A DNA stretch of 64,000 nucleotides, from contig NC_080046.1 in assembly GCF_012489685.1 (NCBI RefSeq), forward strand, positions 59,882,195 through 59,946,194, given 5' to 3'. Made by a program: the position numbers and the translations under genes. The stretch's first letter is position 1. The number at the start of each line of letters is the position of its first letter. The notes under the pieces are model-generated. The model was not told the origin of the DNA. It saw nothing but the letters and a program-made list of their open reading frames with translations, and searched no databases. Shown here piece by piece: positions 55,043-64,000 of this stretch. Source of the DNA: Lotus japonicus. Its lineage: Eukaryota > Streptophyta > Magnoliopsida > Fabales > Fabaceae.

Positions 55043-57863
55043 GGCTTAAATATGTTGGAGGTCCCTCTAAAATAGGGGTCATTTGGTTAAGGCCCTACAA
55101 AAATTTTTGGGTGGAATAAGCCCCTAATGTGAAAATAATATATAGTGATAAGCCCCTGCCTTGTGGTTCCGTTTAATTTATGATGATTCTGCAAACGACG
55201 CTGACGTGGATTATATTTTGTGAAAATTATTCAATTAAAAAGGGTGTCACGTAAACTGTAATTTTTAAGGTAGATTATGAGAAAGCATATGACTCTGTCC
55301 GTTGGGATTTTTTGCTGTATATGTTGGGTCGAATGAATTTTTGTAGAAAATAGATTAATTGGATCAGAAGTTGTCTTGGGTCTGCTTCTGTTTCTGTTTT
55401 GGTGAATGGAAGTCCTGGTATTGAATTTAAAATAGAAAAAGGTCTTCGGCAGGGTGATCCATTATCCCCTTTTTTATTCTTGGTGATTGCAGAAGGTCTA
55501 AATAGACTTTTTCAGCAGGCTATTGACATGGGCAAATTTAGGGGGTTCAAGTTTGGAAGGGAAGGTGACTTGTTAATCTCTATGTTGCAATTTGCAGATG
55601 ATACTGTTTTTATTGGGGAGGCAAGTGTTCAAAATATTACAGTAATCAAATGTGTCTTGAGATGCTTTGAGTTAGCTTCTGGTCTCAAGGTCAATTTTCA
55701 TAAAAGCAAACTAGCAGGGGTAGCTGTTGAAGGGGGTTCCTTGTCCATTTTTGCCTCCATTTTGAATTGTAAGCTAATGACAATTCCTTTTGTGTATTTG
55801 GGGATACCGGTGGGCGGTAGAATAAATAGCTTGCAGTTGTGGGAGCCAATTGTTCAAAAATTCAGAAACAAATTATCCAGATGGAAACAGAAGACAGTGT
55901 CCTTTGGAGGGAGAATCTGTCTCATTCAAAGTGTTCTGACTGCATTGCCTCTTTTCTTTCTCTCTTTTTTCAAGATGCCAACGGGGATAGTTAAGGAGTG
56001 TACCAGACTTATGCGCAATTTTCTATGGGGTGGCTCAGATGTGGAAAGAAAAATTGCTTGGGTAAAATGGTCTGATGTCTGTAAGTCCAAAGAACTTGGT
56101 GGTCTTGGGATAAAGGACTTGTCTGCCTTTAATAAGGCTCTTATTGGCAAATGGAAGTGGCGTTTTTTGAATGAGCCAAATAGCTTTTGGTGCAGGGTGA
56201 TTAAATACCAAATTATTGGTGGTAGATGTTCTTCCCCTTGGTGGAGGGGTGTTCTTTCTTTGTGTTCAGAGGATAACTGGTTTGAATTGGGAATTAGGAA
56301 AACACTAGGGGATGGGGATGCAACTAGTTTCTGGCATGATGATTGGCTTGGGTTAGGACATTTGGAGGGGAGATTTCACAGGTTGTATAATTTGTCTCAA
56401 AACAAATATGCTATTGTAAAGGAGTTGGGGGAGTGGAGACATGGCAGGTGGGAGTGGAATTTTAAATGGAGAAGGGCGTTGCGTGGGAGGGAGGAGTTGT
56501 GGTTTGATACCCTGTTGAATATTATTAATAATGGTAGTTTGCAGGAGGGGAGGCCGGATAGATGGTTATGGGAGCCAGGGGAGGAGGGTGCTTATTCAGT
56601 TAACTCAGCTTATTCTTTTTTGCAGGTGAGTGATTTAGGAGTGTCTGACATCGATTTTCAATCAATCTGGTCTGCATTTGCTCCCTCAAAGGTCAAAGCT
56701 TTTGCTTGGCGCATGCTGCTAAATCGGATCCCGACCAAGGTGAATTTAAGGAGGAGAGGTGTCATTCCAGCAGAGGGGGATGTATTATGTCCTTTTTGTA
56801 ATCGTATAGAAGAGTGTTGTGATCATTTGTTCTGTACGTGCTCACGGTCTTTTGATGTCTGAAATGCTGTCTATCGGTGGTTGGGGTTTGAAACTGTATT
56901 GCCAGCTTCATCAAAATCACTTTTTAGTCAGTTCTCCTTTGTTGGCAGAAACAAGAAACAACGACTTGCTGAGATAACAGTGTGGATGACGTCTTGCTGG
57001 TCCTTGTGGATAACTCGTAACAGTGTTATTTTCAAGGATGGTGTTTGGGACGGTGGTTTGGTTGTGGAATTAATCCAGGTTCGAACTTGGCATTGGTTAA
57101 AAGAGAAAGTGAGGGAGTTTCATTATTCATTATATGAATGGAAGTCAAATCCGATCATATGCCTCTCTTCTCTTTGAATTTTGCTAGGGACATGGGTTTT
57201 TGGCTATTGTTCGTGGTACGTTTGGAGTGGAGGTTAGGTTGTATTTTTTCTCTTCTGCTGTGCATTCTTGGCGTTGGACGTCTGTTGCCGTGGTTGCTTT
57301 TTGGGTTTGTATGTTGCTGCTATAAGTTGGGGCATTCTTGGTTTATTTGGAGTAATAGTTTAAGTTTGTAAGGGAACTTAATCTGGTTTGGATTGTGTAG
57401 ATGGGTTCTTTAAACTTTGTTTATTTTTTTCTTTCTTTCTTTATTTTTCTTTCTTTCTTTTCTTGTATTTGGGTTTAGCACCCCTTGTGCTATTTTTAAA
57501 TACAATTCTTTGGCTTACCAAAAAAAAAAAGTAAATGAGGGTTGAAAAAAATAAAAATAAATAAAAATCAAAAGTAAAAAACCCAAGTACGTTTAAGGAT
57601 TTTACTTGGTTTTTTACTTTGGGTTTTTATTTTTTTCAACCATAATTTACTTACACGACACCCTCTTTAACTGAATAATTTTCACAAAATAGAATCTAGG
57701 TCAGCGCCGTTTGCAGAATCATCAGAAATTAAACGGAACCTCACGACATGAGCTTATCACTATATATTATTTTCACATTAGGGGCTTATTCCACCCAAAA
57801 AAATTTGTAGGGGCCTTAACCAAATGACTCATATTTTAGAGGGACCTCCAACATATTTAAGCC
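55043..57863. mobile_element. MULE containing a LINE insertion
   Basis: Inverted ends ggcttaaatatgttggagg, with arms of about 200 bp at each side (55043-55255 and about 57630-57863). A perfect 9-bp target duplication, tagtttatt, lies at 55034-55042 and 57864-57872. Without the LINE the element would be about 0.56 kb. The termini match the MULE at 43335. The inner right arm holds a hairpin: gtaaaaaacccaagta pairs with tacttggttttttac near 57570-57625. Confidence 0.86.
55263..57526 (+). mobile_element. LINE (L1-type), 5'-truncated, inside the MULE
   Basis: A non-LTR retrotransposon remnant ending in ttggcttacc plus an A-run (57517-57526). A single frame runs from 55270 to 57177 with stops at 55351 and 56860. 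It shows the reverse transcriptase palm (VDYEKAYDSVRWDFL, LRQGDPLSPFLF, QFADDTVFIG with the catalytic ADD), the thumb (VYLGIPVGGR, GGRICLIQSVL) and a zinc-binding RVT end (SAFAPSKVKAFAWRMLLNR, PFCNRIEECCDHLFCTC). The endonuclease and ORF1 are gone. Two stops make it inactive, but the long open frame suggests moderate age. Confidence 0.9.
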
Positions 57864-57872
57864 TAGTTTATT

Positions 57873-60456
57873 CTTAGAAGTCTCATATTGCTGAGATATG
57901 GTCAAATAAGTGCTTATAAGGGTAGAGCAACCCTCAATACTTAAGTTAACTTTTGGGTTGAGTTTTAATATTTATAGTTATAAATACTAATGAGAAATTA
58001 TTGTAGAAATTTTAATACTGAAAATGTTATTAGATAGATCAATGATTTTTTTTTACAAATATTTTAGTAAAGAGGGTGTGCTATTTACAGGGTAGAAACT
58101 CTCTATCTCGTTGATGCATTCTTTGTTTCACTAATAAAACTACATAATATTAATTAAAAAAGAGTTTTTGAATATCGCAGTGATAATTTTACGTTGTGTT
58201 TTTAAAATGACATGATCTACCTCTATTGGTGGGACAAATAAAACAACACTAAATGGAAAGAAGAGATTCCGCTCCGAGTTTTAATACACTTAATTATTTT
58301 GATTATATTAATTCACCTTTGATGGAATATTTAATAAGTGAAATAATTAAGTAAAACAATAATTCGGATTTACACATCTTGTCCTAAGTATGTTGGAGTA
58401 CTTATCAATTATCACCAATGCTCAAGGTGAATACAATATACTAGAATGACAATTTCCACCTACTTATGGAATCCTTGTGGGGATTGCCCCATTTGAGTCC
58501 CTAATTTTGAGGAATTTTTCCTCATAGGAATGGAGAAAAAAATTCACCTAAGATAAATTTGGGGATGGGGTGGGGATCGCCCTCCCCGCCTCGTGGGATC
58601 ATCGCCTCTATAATAAATTCAATGTTATTTGAACTTCATTATATATATTTTCATGAAATTTGACATATTCTCATTTGTGATTTCTATATTAAACCATTTG
58701 TGGTCAGGTAGTAATTTATGTATTTTTTATATTTAATTTCACTTTATTCCTAATGAAGTGTTAATGGTCTCCATGGACACCCGTGAGCCCGTGGAGATTA
58801 GGAATGTGGCAAAAATTCACCCCACCACTGGAATGGAAACATGGAAAAGATGCGTGTGAATGGGGAGGCACTCCCTGCTTGGGTGTCGTCCCTACAATAT
58901 ATATAGTAACAAATAGATGATAAGCAAACAAGCTCAAACACCTCCTTTCATCAGACAAACTCATTTTCTATTTCTCCAATAACCTCCTACAAAGTCTCCT
59001 CAAACTCCTCATGTATTTTGTAATGGGTTGTTTAATTTTATTGCAAAAATTCCCCATGTATTAGAAGTAAATTTTGATTTAGCTGTTCCTAAACCCAAAA
59101 AAATGTTTCAATGTAATATGTGTGTTTTTTTCTTTCTGAAAAAGCAATTTGTTGTTCTAAGGAAGAGATGGACATTAGACAGTCATACAAACGAGCTCTT
59201 AACCGTATATTCCATCATCAAAAGTAAATTATGGTTTGTTTTAAAAGAAAAATTGATGTTAGATGTGAAACATCAAACATGGGAATTAATGTCGTGATCA
59301 TTACTAATCAATGAATTTTAGTTGGTCGTTTGAAACTCGTGCAAGTAAGCCTTGCATTAATTCACCATAGATCATTTTCGAATTAATGTATTAATTGCAT
59401 CCATGTTCGGATAATATATTGTGGCTACAAAATTCCGTTTAGACGGTTGTCCTGTGTTTGGTAAAAAAGAAGAATTAGATCAAGTGAAGATTTTTATTTT
59501 CTTCATTTATAAAAAAATATTACTCCTTCCGTTCATAATTATAAGAATTTTTAAGAACAATTATGCTTATTAAGAAAATATGCATGGTTTTAAAAAAAGT
59601 TATAGGAGTACAATCTTCTATATTTACCTTTATCTCTTTGATCGTTATATTAATTGTACCACACTATCTAATGTTATCACACTATCTCTAAATCAATGTA
59701 AGGAAATTGTTGTCAGGCATGACTTGCTCCACGAAGAGAGGCACGAATAACTGCTAGTCTGCTAGTATTTGTTAAGGAAAATGCTAAATGGCACGATCCC
59801 TCTCTCATCGAATACACACGACCACGTGCCTGTCCTGTGCTTGTTCTTGTGATTTCAAATTGGAAAAGGGATTTCAAATTCACTCTCTTAGGAAAAGGGC
59901 CCTTTACGATGTGGGACTTAGAAGATTTACTGTACTCCTTGACAGCCACAATTCTTCCATGTTTTCTTAATTTTTATTTTCTTCTTCAGACCATCATTGT
60001 TTATGAATTTATGGATGGTTTCATCTCATTTGCAAGTTGCAAGAGCCCAGATCTTCTAGACACCTCCATCCTATGGAGTGCTGGCTTGCAGAATTGTGAG
60101 ATGATGACATTAATAACATATTGGGAGAAATCACCAATTGCAGGCACAATAGTGGTAAAAGGAACGAAAAAATGCAGAAACGTAGAAGAAGAGAGAGGGG
60201 AAAGGAGATAAGGATCGCACTGGAGTTTGAACTCATGGCGAAGGACGAGATGGCACGTTCTGTGACAGTGGGGCAACGACTAAAGGTGTAGATAGCTGTG
60301 GTGGCGATTATGAGACACGAAATAGCAGACTGGGGCTGAAGTGGCCGTGTTAGGCTGGGACGATGGAGGCATTCACAGTGCGGTTGGTCTGACGGCGGCT
60401 GGAGGTTGAACGGCGCTTCGTGGTTGTGCGATGGGTGACCAGTGCATCGTAACCTT
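57873..60456. other. Intergenic region with degenerate repeats
   Basis: A stretch at 58460-58620 is rich in ggggat/gccccatt words (ggggatggggtggggatcgcc), similar to a common hAT-derived plant repeat. The sequence tactccttccgttcataattataag at 59521 (written in two parts: tactccttccg, ttcataattataag) is the left end of a Stowaway-like MITE; its right end was not found. ORFs at 59837-60536 have no recognisable domain. No gene is supported. Confidence 0.45.
59521..59700 (+). mobile_element. Stowaway-like MITE end (partial)
   Basis: TA followed by ctccttccgttcataatt is the standard start of Tc1/mariner-derived Stowaway MITEs. No inverted partner could be found downstream, so only one end seems to survive. 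Confidence 0.5.
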
Positions 60457-62205
60457 GTTGAAAGATTTTTTACCACTCTACGTTTGAATCTCTCAAGACT
60501 CAATTGTAGTATAGTAAAGGGTTTTGTCGTATCCACAGGGAGGTGTAATACTTATGCCGTTCAATAGTTATCAAGCTTAAATGATGGTTGGACAATAGTT
60601 TGATTTTTGTTTAAAAACATAAAAGTAAATGAAAACAAGTAAAATAACGGAGAAACAACAGGTATGATGAATTGTTGGGATGGGATTTCATTGAATGACC
60701 TCTGTGCCATCTTGTGATTCAAATACAACCAAGTCTATGCTTATGACTCATCTACACTAGTTCAACCCTACATCATCGATGTCTCGCATGAGTGGATAGC
60801 AATAACTCTCTAATCCTAAACATTGATGTCTCACATGATTAAGAAAGATAGTTATCATGAAGCTTAGGTGTTTAAGTGACTAACAAACCTAAATCTATGT
60901 CTAGCAATTAGGATTATTAGGTGATTAACTCTAGTTCGGACTCTAGGCGATATAGCTCTCGCTCTCACGCCAAATCAAGCATATATGTTCTAGGTGCGCA
61001 AACTAAAACATAACATGAAGATCAAGAGAGAATCACTAACTCATAAACAAAGAACATGATTTATATCAAGGAGAATCAAATAGAAAACATAAGTATCAAT
61101 CAATTACATCAAACCCCAACAAAAGAGTGATTAGCTATCCATTTTCATGGATAACTTTACAAATAGAGAAGAAGAATGAGAAGAATCGAAACCGTCGCGA
61201 TGTCTCGCCGCCGAATCCGATGTCCGGAGCTTTTTCTCTAGCCTCCTAAGCCTCTCTCCTTGTCTCTCAAGTGTTTCTCTGAGTTGGGTCCAAGTTCTAA
61301 TCAAGTTCAAAAAAATCTTTCCATTTAGTTTTATGTTCAAAAATTTGTTGAAAGATTTTTTTACCACTCTACGTTTGAATCTCTCAAGACTCAATTGTAG
61401 TATAGTAAAGGGTTTTATCGTATCCACAGAGAGGTGTAATACTTATGTCGTTCAATAGTTGACAAACTTAAATGATGGATTCTTAAGAGATTGATTGATT
61501 ATACATGAAACTGAATGAAAAGCAAATAAACTAACAGAGAAACAACAGGTATGAGGAATTGTTGGGATTAGACTTCATTGTTTGACCTTTTTGCATTCTA
61601 GTGATTCAAATACATAACATGTTCAAGCATATGATTCATCTACACCAATTCAACCCTACGTCATCGATGTCTCGCATGAGTGGATATCAATAACTCTCCA
61701 ATCCTAAACATTGATGTCTCACATGATTAAGAAAGAAAGTTATCATGAAGTTTGAGTGTTTTGTGACTAACAAACCTAACTCTATGTCTAGCACTTAGGA
61801 TTATTAGGTGATTGACTCTAGTTCGGACTCAAATGTTGTAGCTTCCGCTCACAACTCGAATCAAACAAAATACCATAGGTGATCAATCTAAGATATAGCA
61901 TGAAGATCAAGAGAAAACCACTAAATCAACAACTAGAAACATGCTTTATATTGAGGAGAATCACATAGAGAGCATAGGTATCATACAACTACATCAAATC
62001 CCAACAAAAGAGAGATTGAGAAAATGGATAGCTATACAAATAAAGAAGAAGAATTAGAAGAACCGAAACCGTCGCGATGTCTCGCCGCCGAATCTGATAC
62101 CCAAGCCTCTTCTCTAGCCTCCTAAGCCTCTCTCCTTGTCTCTCAAGTGTTTCCCTCTGTTAGGGTTCTATTCTCATCAAGTTCCTTTACCAGATTCTTA
62201 AGAGA
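60457..62205 (+). repeat. 890-bp tandem duplication of a noncoding dispersed repeat (copies B and C)
   Basis: Unit 1 starts gttgaaagatttttta at 60457 and unit 2 at 61347, an offset of 890 bp. Both contain caattgtagtatagtaaaggg, tcgtatccacag.gaggtg, tcatcgatgtctcgcatgag, aaccgtcgcgatgtctcgcc and ttgtctctcaagtgttt in the same order. Identity is high with scattered changes. The order of modules matches copy A at 21793-22725. No coding frame is conserved between the units. Confidence 0.85.
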
Positions 62206-64000
62206 AGCTTTTTATATTGAAAAAACGCAGTACAGGGCGCTGGGCGGCCTGTTTTGGACGCTGGGCGGCCAGATAACTTCAGGGGAAGGTTTCTTGCACC
62301 GCCTTGGGCGCTGGGCGGCCTCTGCAGGCCGCTGGGCGCCCAACACATCTTCAAACTCCTTTTTTCTTGCCAAAGCTTGTCATCTTCCTTGAATCTTCAA
62401 TCCTTCAACACAAATCAAGATGAAAATCAAACTTAAGCACATTCTATTCTAAAGTTCATCTATCAATAAGTTCTAATCAAAAGAAGTAGATTTGGTCAAG
62501 ATTTATCATGAATTGACAAGGATAAATGCCTAAATTTCTCATCAAAATAGGTAAAATTGACACTTATCAACTCCCCCAACTTAGCACTTTGTTTGTCCTC
62601 AAACAAAAGGTAAAGACTTAAATCAAACAAGCATGACAGAAACTTTTTCAAAGCTCACTTTGCAAGATCTCACATGGATTGAATCAATGATCCAAAATAG
62701 AAACATGATGCCCACAAGAAAATGCATAACATTAATACAACTACTTATTCAACCTGGAATTCAATAGACATACAATCAATTACTCTTGATCATGGAATCA
62801 CTCAATCAAGCCAAGATATAACATGTAAATCAGGCTAGGTCAGTGTTTCGCTCATGTACATCACTGAATCACAGAAGTCAAGATTGTTACTTGTCTCCAC
62901 AATCATCAAAGCTACATGTTCAATCAAGGATCACTAAGGTCTTTATAGGGTTGTAATGAGGCTAGGCTTCAAAGAGTTTGGTTTTTCAGGATATGCAAAG
63001 AAACTCAACAAGGAAAGAGAGCAATCACACTTTACTTTCATGATATTCACTCCCCTCAACTTGCTTTAAACTAACTCTCATTCACCATTTTCAATTGAAC
63101 TTAACCCTTATCTTTCATCAATCTCTTCTTTATTCTCTTTTTTGTTCTTTTTTTCTTTTTTTTTTCCTTTTCCTTTCTTTTTCTTTTTGATTTATTTTGA
63201 AGCATATAAACATGAACAGTTTTCAAAGTAATTACAAAGAGATTGACACAATATACAAACCATAATAGCATTCTCCCCCCAACTTGCATACAACCCACAC
63301 TAGTGAATGCTCTCTTAGCCTATCAAGCTTAGGAGAAGTCATTGTTTTTCTTTTAGGTTTAGGGTTATAATCATGAACAAAACAAAAATCTTCAACTTTA
63401 TGGCTCAAAGGGGTAACAAATGGATTTTAATTGACATAGGTAGGCTGTTTGGTTAAGTAGCTATATATACACAACAAAATATGCTTTGATCCTTTCCTAT
63501 CAATTCCATGCAACCAATGTTATCAGAGACTCAAACAAAATCAACCATGTAAAGCAGTGATGTTCTCTCAACTCACAGTGTATAGGAACACTCCCTCACA
63601 GGCTAAAAAGTTTCAAACTTCCCTGATTTTCAAGTAATTTTCATGTATGCTTCAAGAATTCCAATTAAATCATGCAATCATATCAAGTCATGATGTCAAT
63701 GAGTGCAAACACAATTTCTATCATGGAATCACTAAAATCAATTCACTTTAAGCACATATCAAGAAATTTTCACAAAAGTCATGCTAGTATTGAGAAAGTC
63801 AGAGAAACATGTAATCCAGGACACATGTGCTATGTATAAAACTATCCTATTAAAAAGAAGCTAAAAAAAAAGTGAAGTGGACTCCCTTATGATGTCAATG
63901 ATTTGAATCCAAGCTCTCTACTAAAATCCTTGATCTCTCTCCCCTTCCATGGGAATTGGACTGTCCTCAGGCCAAACTGTATGATTATCCTGTTAATTTG
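62206..64000 (+). repeat. Continuation of the dispersed repeat, noncoding
   Basis: After unit 2 the sequence continues with repeated gctgggcggcc words (62240-62340), then the motif actcccccaacttagca at 62571, a frequent plant repeat motif. A pyrimidine tract (63118-63190) and a second ccccccaacttgcata at 63274 follow. I see no ORF, LTR or terminus before the window ends. Confidence 0.55.

Noticed and set aside
60021..60536. A 171-codon minus-strand ORF.
   Set aside because: Its first residues come from the dispersed repeat shared with 61347, and the rest has no domain or coding-like composition.

Overview
The window is plant nuclear DNA: AT-rich, with intron-rich genes, GT-AG introns and dense layers of transposon remnants. 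The gene set (PDS5, TRM10, an S-protein homologue, hybrid proline-rich proteins), the Tat-type gypsy element, Au-like SINE and MULE/MITE content point to a eudicot. A legume is my best inference, from the general resemblance of the PDS5 exons and repeats; the species cannot be named from the sequence alone.

Layout. 1-13786 (minus strand): 22 coding exons of a PDS5 cohesin cofactor, whose 3' third runs off the left edge. Its introns hold a decayed copia element with an internal duplication, an Au-like SINE and a Tourist-like MITE. 14174-19421/19427: a probable 5.2 kb non-autonomous Helitron on the minus strand. 19430-23215: AT-rich DNA, a duplicated MuDR transposase N-terminal relic, a noncoding dispersed repeat and a LINE 3' end. 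23510-23914: an intact secreted S-protein homologue. 24233-25688: a SINE and a MULE. 26533-29122: a three-exon TRM10 tRNA m1G9 methyltransferase with twin hAT MITEs in intron 1. 29840-33605: a LINE tail, a MITE and nested LTR elements. 34207-37053: two small putative membrane-protein genes separated by a CACTA-tail tandem duplication and a hAT-like MITE. 39333-39716: a secreted eight-cysteine hybrid proline-rich protein (HyPRP). 40526-40639: a histone H3 relic. 43335-45768: two MULEs with long inverted arms. 46662-48662: a second HyPRP copy with a huge Pro/Ser repeat and two in-frame stops. 48717-54675: a young, internally deleted Tat/gypsy element with a spliced antisense ORF, inserted at the TATA box of that HyPRP. 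55043-57863: a MULE carrying a LINE. 57873-64000: noncoding repeats including an 890-bp tandem duplication.

How the genes relate. PDS5 (chromosome cohesion) and TRM10 (tRNA modification) are housekeeping genes with no functional link to each other. The two HyPRP genes are a local duplicate pair: coding ends, 3' flanks and TATA regions match. One stayed short and intact. The other expanded its proline-rich linker, gained two nonsense codons and had its promoter split by the Tat insertion. Several transposons are delimited to the base by perfect target-site duplications (TSDs): four MULEs with 9 bp, two hAT MITEs with 8 bp, and the Tat element with 5 bp. I saw no CRISPR array, functional tRNA or rRNA gene, or telomeric repeat.
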